From Candidatus Altimarinota bacterium (GTDB lineage: Bacteria; Cyanobacteriota; Cyanobacteriia; Cyanobacteriales; Microcystaceae): a stretch of 54,891 nt of DNA. The notes under the pieces were generated by a model that was not told the origin of the DNA, did no database searches, and saw only the letters and a program-made list of their open reading frames with translations. The DNA lies in the NCBI GenBank assembly GCA_012031035.1, contig JAAUUT010000021.1, positions 1-54,891 on the forward strand. The letters are read 5' to 3'. Below are positions 45,925-54,891 of the stretch, in pieces (position 1 is the stretch's first letter; each line of letters starts with the position of its first letter). Position numbers and translations under genes: made by a program.

Positions 45925-46869
45925 TCAAAAAAAATCTGAATCTAAAGGTTGACCCAGTTTTTCTTCAACAATTTTGCGAACGTCAGGATCGCTCAAATGC
46001 TCTTTAGGAATAGGGCAATAAGAGTAACCACCTGTTAGTGGGTTTCGCGATCTTAAATAAAGGTATCGATAAAATGTTATTTCACCATCTTTTGATTTGT
46101 ATTTATGAGGTCTTGTATCGATCGCCCCGTCCATGAGTGGGAGTAAAGGAAATTTCCCTTGTTTTTCTCGCTCTACATCTCTCTGAATTAGAAATTCTCT
46201 TCTTTTTTGTTCTTCTCGAACCTGGGCTTCTAAAACAGGTAAATTTTTACGAAGTTCTTCAAATTGATTTAATTCAAATCTTTTGATATTCTCAATCGTT
46301 AATTTATAATTTAATTCAGAGTTGAGTTCGCGCACTAATTTGAATACAGTATTGTAGCGGATTTTTTTTTCTGGGTTTTCATTTGAAGTTTTTGGCAATC
46401 TTGATTTGGCAGAGAAACGGAGTTTCTCGATGAATTGAATTAATTTTTCTCGGTCGATGGGCTTCCCTATAAAACCACTAGCTCCTGCCTCATAGCCGTA
46501 CTTTAAGTAGTTAATATCGCTACAGTAACCAGTTACAATACCAGATGTAAGATTTAAATATTTGCGCTTAGCCTGCTTGATTAAAACAAGTCCAGATTTT
46601 GAAGTTAAATCTTTCTCCTCCGGCATTACATCATCAAGCTCCGATACCGAACTTAAATCATCATCTGGCATTACAATATCTACTAACTGTATATGGTAAT
46701 CGTCTTCTTCTAGTCTTTCTAATGCTTCAGTGCGACTACGAGCAAAACCAAATTGATATCGGCGATCGCTAATTTGTCGCTTAAACATTTTAAGCGTATT
46801 TTTTTCCATTGTTGGCTCATCATCGACGACTAAAATTTTGGTAGGAGAATTATTGCTTGTATCTGCCAT
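45925..46869 (-). CDS. Response-regulator receiver protein with an unknown C-terminal domain
   Basis: 314 residues. CheY-like receiver at ~10-155: acidic pair in KILVVDDEPTMEK, phosphoacceptor Asp in IQLVDIVMPDDD, and Lys in GFIGKPIDREK. An acidic insertion (SSVSELDDVMPEEKDLTSKS) after the phosphosite repeats the DxVMPxxx pattern, as if the loop were duplicated. The C-terminal ~150 residues include a coiled coil (LEAQVREEQKRREFLIQRDV) and a domain rich in Tyr (YSYCPIPKEHLSDPDVRKIV). No partner histidine kinase is nearby. First gene of the operon with the two coiled-coil genes. Confidence 0.75.
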   Translation of the reverse strand: MADTSNNSPTKILVVDDEPTMEKNTLKMFKRQISDRRYQFGFARSRTEALERLEEDDYHIQLVDIVMPDDDLSSVSELDDVMPEEKDLTSKSGLVLIKQAKRKYLNLTSGIVTGYCSDINYLKYGYEAGASGFIGKPIDREKLIQFIEKLRFSAKSRLPKTSNENPEKKIRYNTVFKLVRELNSELNYKLTIENIKRFELNQFEELRKNLPVLEAQVREEQKRREFLIQRDVEREKQGKFPLLPLMDGAIDTRPHKYKSKDGEITFYRYLYLRSRNPLTGGYSYCPIPKEHLSDPDVRKIVEEKLGQPLDSDFF

Positions 46870-46914
46870 TTTAACAATTTTTTTAGTTAAAATTAAAAGA
46901 TTCTAAAAATTGTA

Positions 46915-48564
46915 ATGATTTTAGCTATTAATCTAATTCGAGTGGCTAACGTATTTTCTATACATTTTGTGACTATCCTAACATTTATATTAAGTCTTGC
47001 TATACCTACTCCAAGGCAAGCTCTGGCACAATTGGGGACAGACGAGCCAGTTAGATTTCCACAAGCTCGACAAGTAAACGAAAGAGAACAGCTTGTTATC
47101 AAACAAGTAAAAGTTCTTGGTAGTACGGCATTTTCTCAAAAAGAATTAGAGGCAGTAACAGATCGGTTTATCGGGAAAGAAATCAATTTGGACAATGCTT
47201 ATGCTATTCGCTCGGCGATTACTCAATTATATGTTGACAATGGCTACACAACATCTGCGGCTTTTTTATCTAACGAGCAGGATGTGTCCGATGGGGTTAT
47301 TAAAATTCAGGTCATCGAAGGACAACTCGAAGAACTTCACATTCAAGGACTTTCACACTTAAATGAAAGTTACGTGCAATCGCGCCTCGCAACTGAAACG
47401 CCAATTAATATTAACAAATTACAAGAGTCGCTGCAATTATTGCAGAATGACCCTTTAATTGCAAATATTTCGGCTAATTTAGCCGTTGGATCGGGTAATG
47501 GTCTGAGTATTTTAACAGTTCGAGTATCTGAAGCCGATACATGGACGATTGGAGCGGCTTTTAATAATGCGCGATCTCCTGCGGTAGGAAGCGACCAGGC
47601 AATCGCGCAACTGAGCAATAGTAATTTAATCGGTAGGGGCGATCGCGCCGATCTAATCTATTCTCACACGGAAGGCAGCGATACCTTCAATTTTTCCTAT
47701 CAAGTGCCTATAAATTCAAAAAATGGCACGATTCGCGCGACTTATGCAACCTCATCTAATGAAATTGTCGAGGAACCTTTTACGCCTCTCGACATCCAAT
47801 CGGAATCCCGCTCCTACGAATTGTCTTACAGGCAGCCAATCGTCCAAACGCCTACTCAAGAGTTTGCGCTCGGTATAACAGCTTCAAGAATAGAAAGTGA
47901 ATCGTCGTTGTTGGGCGAGCGATTTCCTTTATCGAGGGGAGCCGATGATGAAGGACGCACGAGGATTTCTGCCCTACGATTCTCTCAAGAATATTCTTAT
48001 CGCGGTGTCGAAGAAGTGTTCTTAGCGCGAGCGCAAATTAGTCTGGGCGTTGGGGCTTTTGGTGCAACCATCAACGAAGAAGAACCCGACAGTCGATTTT
48101 TCAGTTGGCAAGCGCAAGCCCAATACGTTCGCTTATTAGCTCCCGATACATTATTTCTCTTAAGGGGAGAATTTCAATTGGCAGATCGAGAATTGTTGGT
48201 TGACGAGCAATTTCGTTTAGGTGGAACGGGGAGCGTCAGAGGCTATCGTCAAGATTTGTTGTTGGGCGATAACGGGTTATTTGCTTCGGCTGAGGTAAGA
48301 GTTCCTATTCTTCGCATCCCCCAATGGGAAACCGTCTTGCAAGTAGCGCCTTTCTTCGATGTAGGGAAAGTTTGGAGTAGCAATGGCAATAACTCATCGC
48401 CTAGCAATTTAGCATCGTTCGGTCTGGGATTGCTTTTGTCGGGGGGCGATAATTTCTCGGCAGGCTTTTATTGGGCAGTTCCGCTAGTAGAGGTAGACGA
48501 CCAAGGGGATTCCTTGCAAGAAGAGGGAGGCTCTTTTTTTGTTGAAGGGAGATTTAGTTTTTGA
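46915..48564 (+). CDS. Two-partner secretion outer-membrane transporter, TpsB (ShlB/FhaC/HecB family)
   Basis: 549 residues. Signal peptide at the start (VTILTFILSLAIPTPRQALA), then POTRA domains (QVKVLGSTAFSQKELEAVTD and KIQVIEGQLEELHIQG), then a 16-strand-type beta-barrel half ending in the aromatic residue Phe (FVEGRFSF). The conserved barrel motif RGYRQDLLLGDNG (VRGY) is near residue 440. It would export the TpsA exoprotein encoded at 49405-51882. Divergent from the receiver-protein gene over only 45 bp. Confidence 0.9.
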   Translation: MILAINLIRVANVFSIHFVTILTFILSLAIPTPRQALAQLGTDEPVRFPQARQVNEREQLVIKQVKVLGSTAFSQKELEAVTDRFIGKEINLDNAYAIRSAITQLYVDNGYTTSAAFLSNEQDVSDGVIKIQVIEGQLEELHIQGLSHLNESYVQSRLATETPININKLQESLQLLQNDPLIANISANLAVGSGNGLSILTVRVSEADTWTIGAAFNNARSPAVGSDQAIAQLSNSNLIGRGDRADLIYSHTEGSDTFNFSYQVPINSKNGTIRATYATSSNEIVEEPFTPLDIQSESRSYELSYRQPIVQTPTQEFALGITASRIESESSLLGERFPLSRGADDEGRTRISALRFSQEYSYRGVEEVFLARAQISLGVGAFGATINEEEPDSRFFSWQAQAQYVRLLAPDTLFLLRGEFQLADRELLVDEQFRLGGTGSVRGYRQDLLLGDNGLFASAEVRVPILRIPQWETVLQVAPFFDVGKVWSSNGNNSSPSNLASFGLGLLLSGGDNFSAGFYWAVPLVEVDDQGDSLQEEGGSFFVEGRFSF

Positions 48565-48568
48565 GGTT

Positions 48569-49013
48569 TTAGAAGCAGATTTCTGAAGGATTAACCGCTA
48601 TAATCTCTCTATAACGTCTAAAATCATCGGTATTAAAGGTAAGAATGTGAGTTAGTCTATGCGCTAACATGGCAGCGACAAGCCTAGCATCATGTACGTT
48701 TACTCCTATAATTGAGTATTCAATAAGAATTCGCCTCCATTCTTGATAGATCTCTGCGGTATCGAGCCGAAGCTCAAACAAATTCTCAAGATGTTGAACT
48801 TCTGCTTCAGCTTCGCTTGCGCTATGCCCTAAGCCATTCTTTTCGAGAGGACGAGTATAGACGTTCCAAAACTCGCCAACATTTTGTGGAACTATACAGA
48901 GTAGTTCTCCTCGTTCTCGCACTCTTCGAGGTAGCATTTATCGCAATCGAATACATGGGGTGACTTGGCTCGGCACTGCGAAGAAGAATATTGGTATCAA
49001 TTAGAAAAGGCAT
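48569..49013 (-). CDS. PIN-domain RNase toxin (VapC type), one frameshift
   Basis: About 147 residues. The first frame starts MPFLIDTNILLRSAEPSHPM with the first PIN aspartate in LIDTN. Removing one A from the run at ~48938-48940 joins it to LPRRVRERGELLCIVPQNVG and EFWNVYTRPLEKNG. The C-terminus holds the last catalytic acids in NVHDARLVAAML and TFNTDDFRRY. Its start overlaps the end of the small gene before it, as in toxin-antitoxin pairs. The two-frame layout is probably a sequence error. Confidence 0.8.
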
Positions 49014-49343
49014 TTAACCACGCTCGCCATAAATACTCTCACGGCTAATTGCCTCATCAGAGAGACAAGGGGAGTTTGGATCGTGACTTGCTGCCCATTC
49101 ATGAAATGCCTTTACCCATTCTTGGGGTGTTGCTGTTTCGTAAAACGGGCGATCTTCAATTTGGATCAAGCATTCTAGCATTGTGTCAAAATAAGGTTTA
49201 ACCTCTTCAGGAGTGCGGCTAGTCATGGAAGCTAACGAACGAACGAGCGCCGCCAAATCTTCTTTATGAGCTTGTTCAAAATTTTGAAGGCGCTCCAGAT
49301 TTCGGTTCTTTCTCAAGTCTTCTTTTGAAGTATTGATATTCAT
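49014..49343 (-). CDS. Putative antitoxin of the PIN-domain toxin
   Basis: 109 residues, acidic/basic helical protein (KEDLAALVRSLASMTSRTPE and TPQEWVKAFHEWAASHDPNS). Directly upstream of, and adjacent to, the PIN gene. Named by position; no AbrB, Phd or CopG motif is clear. The pair sits between tpsB and tpsA. Confidence 0.6.
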   Translation of the reverse strand: MNINTSKEDLRKNRNLERLQNFEQAHKEDLAALVRSLASMTSRTPEEVKPYFDTMLECLIQIEDRPFYETATPQEWVKAFHEWAASHDPNSPCLSDEAISRESIYGERG

Positions 49344-49404
49344 AAATCGCTAACTTTGAAAGACAAATGATTATTCAATTGTGCCAAAGTCTTTTGTTTT
49401 ATTG

Positions 49405-51882
49405 CTATTTGCCTGAGCTATCTGAGGTTGGTTGACAAATCAACTCCTCAAAAGAAACCGGAGTTTGAGATACCGAAGCATTGACAAAACGCACCTGTCC
49501 ATCGGGTGTTTTCACGATACTATCGGGTTCGACAACCGGATCGCCTATCTGCCAGGGACGTTTGGTAGTAGCAACGACCGACGAATTGCGATTGTCTAAT
49601 ATCTCAGATTGAGAATCGCTAACTTCCTGAGTAATAGGTTTGGGAATCTTCACCGCTTCACCAGAGCTATCGAATCCCGAATCAGGCTTTAAGGGAAGTC
49701 CGCTTTGACCCACCAAATTAAAGGTTCCTCTGGCTTCGGTACGATTGAAACAACTAGTGGCTAGTAACTGTTCGGTCGTAATGGTAGGAGTTTGTACGAT
49801 GGGTTCTTGTCGTGTGGGTTGTAAGATTTCTATCTGTACCGTGCCATCAACCCCTAACTCAGAAGTAGCTGTAATTAAGCTATCGGGAGATAAGAAAAAT
49901 CCTCTCGTGGCGATCTCAATATTTCCTCCGCGACCCTTAAAAGCATTGGCTGTAATGTTGCTGTTATTTAAAGCTGTCAAGGTATCGGTATTGATGGTAA
50001 TGTTGCCGCCGTCTCCCGCTCCGCCTGCGGTAGCGGTGACTGAGCTATGGTCGTTTAAGCGGAGGTCTGAGGAATTGATGAGAATGTTGCCGCCTTGACC
50101 CGATGCGGTAGTGGCTGAAATATTGCCAGCGTTATCTAGGAAGATAGAGGGAGAATAGATTTGAAGCCTTTCTGCGTTTCCTGTTCCTTCATTTTGAATA
50201 CTTACTAAAGCCCCATTGCGTATCCTCACGTTAGGAGTATTAATAAAAATATCTCCTGACGAACCACTTGGAAAATCGGGAATTCCAAGTAATTCCTTCA
50301 AAGGCCCGGTAGCAACTCTGGCAGAAGACGCTATTTCGCTAGGATTTTGATTGAGTTCAATAAACTTAGAAGCATTGATTTCTATTGTACCTGCCCGACC
50401 CGTTCCGAAGGTATCGGCAACAATTGACCCACCTTGTCAAGGGTCAATCGCGAAACATTTAAAATTAAGTTTCCAGCTTTTCCCTCCGTAAAACTATTTG
50501 AAGTTATGGCACTGCGTAGCCCTAAAACTGGATTTTTTTCCAACTAATTCTACAGCATTGGCATTGATAACAACATCTCCTCCCTGTCCCGTTCCAACTG
50601 TAGTCGTTCCTGCGCTTCCTGCTTCTTCTAATTGCAAACGAGCGGTTGCGATCGCAACATTTCCACCCATTCCAGAACCAAAAGTGACGGCTGTTAAATT
50701 GCTGTTAGTCGTAGGATCGAAAGGAGAAATGCCAATAATACGGACGAGTTTAGTGGCTTGAATGTCTAAACTCCCTCCAGATGCTGATGAAAAACTTAAA
50801 GTGCTAATAATTCCGCCATCGCGCACGTTAAGTCGTTGTGTTGAAATATTTATATCTCCACTCTCGCCCCCAGCGATGGTTTCATTGCGGATGATTCCAG
50901 AAAACCTAAAGGGTTGACTTGGTAATGGTCTACTACTTTCTATATTTATTCCTTCTGAGGCGGTTAATTGAATATCACCTGCCGCACTCTCTCCCTGATT
51001 TTGAATGAGAATTGCCGAGTTATTGGTCAACAAGATGTTAGCTCCTTGAACTTCGATAGAACCAGCCGGAGTCCCGCTAGCATCGATTAAAGCTCTATTT
51101 AATAACTTAATATCTCGAAAAGTAGGTATTTTCTCAAAATCTAAATTCCATCCTAAACTGCTTTTTTTTAATTCAACGATGCCTTCTTCTACACTACCAA
51201 TTTCAATATGTCCACCGTCTGCACTTAAAAGTCCTCCATCCAAAATTACATTATTCCCAATTAAAGCTAGTGTTTTATTTGGCTCAACTTGTAACCCTGT
51301 AGGATTATTATCTCGACCCAAAGGAGAAAAAGGTCGTTCTACAAGCGTATGTCCTTGATTTCGTACTTCAATTGTTCCTGAAGGTTTATTAAAGCCTAAC
51401 CCAACCGGAACTTCGACTGTTAACACAGGGGTTCTAGAAGGAGCGCTAGCACTAAACTCAAAGCCATCCGCAAAGACAACGCTATCGGCTGTGCTTCCAA
51501 CAAAGGAACCACCAATATCTAAACGAGCGTTAGAACCAAATATAATGCCGTTTGGATTTAAGAGAAATAGATTTGCCGTACCATTAGCACGTAAGATGCC
51601 ATCAATGTTCGATATCGAGTTTCCTGTAACGCGGCTAAAAATATTTTGAATGTTGCTTGCGTTATTAAAAAAAGCAGTTTGACCCGATTCAACCGAAAAC
51701 TTCTTAAAGCTATGAAATAAATTACTACCAGATGTCGTACCGCCATTAATTTCAATGATGTTGCTATCGCGAGTGAGTGCGGAATTATTTGGCAGGCTAC
51801 GATCGGGAACTATTTGTGCAAAAGCCGAGCTAGTAAAATAACAGAAAAAAATACCTGTGGTTAAAAAACTGAATTTAGACAT
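49405..51882 (-). CDS. Two-partner secretion exoprotein, TpsA (filamentous haemagglutinin type), two frameshifts
   Basis: About 825 residues over three frames. Signal peptide, then the TPS secretion domain: ALTRDSNIIEINGGTTSGSN, LFHSFKKFSVESGQTAFFNN and NGTANLFLLNPNGIIFGSNA (NPNG motif). The rest is a beta-helix of short repeats (GGNILINSSDLRLNDHSSVT). Breaks: one A too many at 50533-50539 (seven instead of six), and one G too few at 50432-50433. The ending WQIGDPVVEPDSIVKTPDGQ is typical of cyanobacterial TpsA proteins. Convergent with tpsB; the PIN toxin pair lies between. Confidence 0.85.
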
Positions 51883-51931
51883 AATGTTATTAATATAAAA
51901 AGACTATAGATCGATGAGTTTGGACATTTTT

Positions 51932-53169
51932 TTAAAATAATCTTTTTCCTAACCTAACCCAATTTTGATTTTCGTGAAGCACTTCCATATATTTAACTTG
52001 ATTGACGCGAACAAAAATACTCGGACGCTTGAGCAACTTTGTCCAAATTGTAGTGGCAATTCCGTAAACTAGTTGAAACAATGGGTGAAAAAAACTAAAG
52101 CTATTAAACTAAGGTTTGAAGCAGCTTGTCCTTCTGGAACTCTTTCGTCAGAAAAGGCTGGTAAAGCCAATGTCAAATCGTTGTCATATCTTTCTAGTAG
52201 GGTATCGAGTGCGATCGCATCAGCTAAAGCAGCAGTACATCCTTGCCCTAATAAACTAAACATGGAGTGAGCGGCATCGCCGATCGCGACTACACAACCT
52301 TCTACGTGATGGTAGCAACTGCACTCGCTCCAGTATTCAAAAGATGGGCGTTCGTTTAAAAAAGCACTAGCGCTATCTTGCTCTAACACTGGATAGGGTA
52401 GCGTTGGTTTCATCTGATGCAATAAAACTTGGATTTGTTCGCACGTACTGATTCCACAAGGATTTAAACGCTCGTTATCCCCTTTTGGCTGCCAGAAAAT
52501 TAATGCGCTAAATCTTCCATCAGAATGTGGGATGCAAGCGCCAAAAGCATCGATTGACCAGAAATTGCGCTTTTGCAACCGAATTAAATTTCTCTCCCAG
52601 TTCGGTTGTTCGGGCAATTGAAAGACTTTCCATACATGAGGACGGGATTTCTGCTTAAAAGCATATATTTGAGGATTTGAGGCAACCATTGCACTACGAA
52701 CTTTTGAGCGAACCCCATCGGCAGCCACTAATAATTCGTAGGCGATTCTCTGTTGCACTGATGCTTGCTCAATCAGAATTTCACGGGATTCAAGAAATAC
52801 ATCTAAAACAGACGTATTAAATTCTACAGACAGACGAGGAAGAGCTTTTATTGTCTCTGTTCCATAGCGATTGTTGAGCAATTGCAGCAGTGACGCACAC
52901 AAATGACGGCGGGAAATTAATATTAATCTTCCTGACTCCAAACTAACGGACTGTTCGAGTAACAGTTCCCAAAGCCCATCAATACTTTTAAGCCATTCCT
53001 GGGCTTTTGTCCCGAATCCGAAGCCAAATTCTTGGCTGTTAGAATTGTCGATCGAGTTGGGAGCGTCTAGCTTTTCAAAAATTTGTACCTGATAATGTTT
53101 GCTCCGAGCTAGCAATCGATGTGCTAAAAACAAACCGCTTGGGCCTGCGCCGACAATAGTAATTTTCAT
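51932..53169 (-). CDS. FAD-dependent monooxygenase, one frameshift
   Basis: About 412 residues when joined. FAD fold at the start (KITIVGAGPSGLFLAHRLL), DG motif in LLVAADGVRSKVR, and GDAAHSMFSLLGQGCTAALAD near residue 300, as in kynurenine 3-monooxygenase and UbiH relatives. The first frame stops early at 52069. One more A in the seven-A run at 52088-52094 would give FFHPLFQLVYGIATTIWTKL, a C-terminus usual in this family, ending at 51932. Substrate unknown. Confidence 0.8.
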
Positions 53170-53393
53170 AGAAAAAGAGTTTTAGAAATACAACAAAGAC
53201 CTTGGATAGCAGCAGCTAAAAAAAATAGAGATAGATGAGGAAGTAGCTAGACAGATTATAAATAAACGCTGTCTTTTTTTCAAATCTTGAAATAAAATTA
53301 GCTACTTTTTGAGATGCTTTGTCCTAAAACTTAACAGTCCATTTAAATAACTCTTCCAATAAAGTTGGATCGACATAACAATGATGGCGATGC

Positions 53394-53753
53394 TCAATAA
53401 TTCCAGTGATTAAGAGCAAAAAACTGGTTGGCTAAAGGAATTTCAGAAGATTCTAGATTGGCGATCGCTTTAACGATTGTTTGATGGCTCATATCTTTTG
53501 AAGGGCTGCCATCTTGATAAACGACTAGGATTCCAGGATGCACTGGATTGGCGTTGTGAAGTTCCTGAAAATCATCATAATTACGAGTCAACACTATCCG
53601 TCCGTTTTGTCTAGCATAGTCCATAACTTCATCGTCGAATTTTCCCGACAATTCAGCTTCATTGACTGTTATCACATCATGACCAGCATTTTTCAGAAAG
53701 ATAACCAACCGTTTAGCTTGGGAATCCTCATCTATGAGTAACCGGAGGCTCAA
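53394..53753 (-). CDS. DUF5615 PIN-like toxin
   Basis: 119 residues: SLRLLIDEDSQAKRLVIFLK, HDVITVNEAELSGKFDDEVM, GRIVLTRNYDDFQELHNANP. These are the acidic positions of DUF5615, a PIN-like ribonuclease fold. The start overlaps the DUF433 gene by 26 bp, the normal antitoxin-toxin layout. Confidence 0.82.
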   Translation of the reverse strand: MSLRLLIDEDSQAKRLVIFLKNAGHDVITVNEAELSGKFDDEVMDYARQNGRIVLTRNYDDFQELHNANPVHPGILVVYQDGSPSKDMSHQTIVKAIANLESSEIPLANQFFALNHWNY

Positions 53754-54018
53754 GGCAAACTCCTTTTTCTTCTAGTCGTCTACGACCTTCAGCAGCTTCA
53801 AGCTTTAACAATTCTTGATGAGTCTGACAGTATTCAATGACTTCTTCAATAGCCGCCAGTGGTAAATCCCAGTTTTCAGCAGCTTGTGAGGGAGTTTCGT
53901 TATTAACAATCATATCGTAGTAAATAACAGAAGCTTTTACCCTTCTGTCTTTGATGTAAAGCTGTTTTCGCCAGGGATGAGGATGTTGTTCTAGATATTG
54001 CCATTGAATAGTCGTCAT
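53728..54018 (-). CDS. DUF433 antitoxin
   Basis: 96 residues with the DUF433 helix-turn-helix pattern: IKDRRVKASVIYYDMIVNNE and TPSQAAENWDLPLAAIEEVI. Partner of the DUF5615 toxin that follows; expected to bind DNA and the toxin. Confidence 0.82.
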   Translation of the reverse strand: MTTIQWQYLEQHPHPWRKQLYIKDRRVKASVIYYDMIVNNETPSQAAENWDLPLAAIEEVIEYCQTHQELLKLEAAEGRRRLEEKGVCLEPPVTHR

Positions 54019-54075
54019 AGTCAGTTCGATTTAAGATTTGCGGTACTTAAATTGTATCCCGAAGTTATCTAACGC

Positions 54076-54366
54076 TTAAAAGTCGCTTCTATTCATCGTT
54101 TGAAAATCTATTGCCACCTCTTCGATAACAGAAGTTCTCGAACGATCGCTAAATCTTCTAGCCAAAGCACTTTCGACAAGCTCGATTCCTTCTTCGATCT
54201 CAAAGCCATCTTCAAGTTCTCGCACTGTCCATCGAGGGAGTTCATCTATGGGAGTTAGATCGTCCAAATCGTCGTTATATTCGTCAGAGGTAAGCACAAA
54301 AATCATGACAAGCCTTTGAAGCTTGGAGGGCGATTCGTTAGTAGTTTCGCTGTTTCCAGTCATCAT
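54076..54366 (-). CDS. Small acidic unknown protein
   Basis: 96 residues (or 95 from the ATG at 54363). Strongly acidic centre (SDEYNDDLDDLTPIDELPRW, ELEDGFEIEEGIELVESALA). A GGAGAA ribosome binding site is about five bases upstream. Not recognised. Confidence 0.5.
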   Translation of the reverse strand: MMTGNSETTNESPSKLQRLVMIFVLTSDEYNDDLDDLTPIDELPRWTVRELEDGFEIEEGIELVESALARRFSDRSRTSVIEEVAIDFQTMNRSDF

Positions 54367-54448
54367 ACAAGTTCTCCATAAGTTTAATAGATTAAGAAAG
54401 CGACCTCACTCTGTGGTGTCCGAGGAGATCGCGTATTGGGAGACAACA

Positions 54449-54721
54449 TCAAATCTCAAAGCCGCTATTACGTTTACCTAGCTCTGATTTCAATTGATGC
54501 AACTTGATTTGGGGGAGTTGCCTGTTGCCACTAAAACGACCGCCAGATTTCCCATTGCCAATAGCATCTGGATTAGTGACTACAGCGAGGTAGCGCCTTG
54601 CAGAGTCAATACCATGTTCGCAAGCCATCCGTTTTGCCTCGTTTCTTTGTTCGTCGCTTGGGAATAAACAGTATTTAGGTTGGTCGTCGCTCTTAAGTGG
54701 AAATAAGTCACGATCTCTCAT
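54449..54721 (-). CDS. Small basic unknown protein
   Basis: 90 residues; AGAGG six bases before the ATG. Basic, with Asn/Gly-rich middle (AIGNGKSGGRFSGNRQLPQI). It lies 44 bp after the end of the group II intron at the right edge, so its promoter region may have been changed by that insertion. Not recognised. Confidence 0.5.
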   Translation of the reverse strand: MRDRDLFPLKSDDQPKYCLFPSDEQRNEAKRMACEHGIDSARRYLAVVTNPDAIGNGKSGGRFSGNRQLPQIKLHQLKSELGKRNSGFEI

Positions 54722-54764
54722 TGGAAACCTCTTTGATTACTATGTTTTGAGAGCAGAGGAAGAG

Positions 54765-54842
54765 GTCGGGTAAGGTTCGAGCGTCGCCGCTCTCCCCTCC
54801 CCTAAGAACGCAGCATGAGAGTTTCCAACTCACTGCGCTCAA
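54765..54842 (-). ncRNA. Domains V and VI of a second group II intron, truncated by the window edge
   Basis: On the - strand, domain V reads GAGCGCAGTGAGTTGGAAAC then TCTCATGCTGCGTTC: it has the GAGC start, a GGAAA loop and a two-base bulge. Domain VI follows (GGGGAGAGCGGCGACGCTCG) and the 3' end is CCCGAC at about 54765. The rest of the intron lies beyond the right edge. Confidence 0.65.
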
Positions 54843-54891
54843 GCCTTACTTCAAGCGAGATAACTTGGATACGCGAGTGTTCTTGTTTATG

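Noticed and set aside
53310..53400. - strand open stretch reading EHRHHCYVDPTLLEELFKWT after the DUF5615 stop
   Set aside because: Looks protein-like, but the DUF5615 protein ends at its usual LNHW end, and there is no start for the stretch. Possibly a remnant; not enough to call.

Overview
The window is from a cyanobacterium. The octamer GCGATCGC (HIP1) recurs throughout. A CcmM-type carboxysomal carbonic anhydrase, a PEP-CTERM protein, COG0523/DUF1636 neighbours and cyanobacterial plasmid-type replication genes all fit a beta-cyanobacterium. I cannot name a genus. No rRNA, tRNA or CRISPR array is visible.

Region 1 (about 1-17,480) is a zinc-starvation island. A divergent znuBC / znuA pair flanks a perfect 7-1-7 palindrome of Zur-box type. 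Downstream of znuA on the + strand come a COG0523 GTPase with a His-rich loop, folE, hisI, a second COG0523 copy without the His loop, a small CxxPxCPP protein, a DUF1636 protein, a DsrE-like protein and cysS. FolE, HisI and CysS are all zinc enzymes. On the - strand lie a TPR protein, a [2Fe-2S]-type protein, membrane proteins, a CzcO-like flavoprotein, a CcmM-like gamma-carbonic anhydrase with one RuBisCO-small-subunit-like domain (its own Zur-type box), and a FeoB-like transporter after a PEP-CTERM protein (another Zur-type box). The joint picture is zinc uptake, metal-chaperone GTPases and possible back-up copies of zinc enzymes. One gene here is a chimera: an isoprenylcysteine-methyltransferase N-terminus joined to a histidine-phosphatase domain at a shared RHP motif.

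Region 2 (about 17,560-21,990) is a mobile junction. A group II intron with a broken maturase sits antisense in a Crp/NtcA-type regulator of which only the HTH end remains. It is followed by an array of about 20-bp direct repeats and a tyrosine recombinase.

Region 3 (about 22,000-46,900) looks like plasmid or integrated-element DNA. It holds a Ser/Thr kinase cassette, a large primase-helicase, a plasmid-type small protein set, many unknown membrane and soluble proteins, a TnpB-only IS200/IS605 element, a DUF3102-type protein, and an operon of a receiver protein plus two related coiled-coil proteins. Several unknown proteins share a recurring module (LFN...L.G(E/D)WD..N.V and a CxxGE(F/Y)C tail) that I do not recognise.

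Region 4 (about 46,900-54,891) has a two-partner secretion pair (TpsB and TpsA, convergent) with a PIN-type toxin-antitoxin pair between them, a FAD monooxygenase, a DUF433/DUF5615 toxin-antitoxin pair, two small unknown genes, and the domain V-VI end of a second group II intron running off the right edge.

A caution for the whole window: at least eleven genes are split by single-base frameshifts, most in short homopolymers. In G runs the change is always a missing base; in A/T runs it goes both ways. This pattern looks more like sequence error than decay. I give such genes as full-length reading frames with the indel position.
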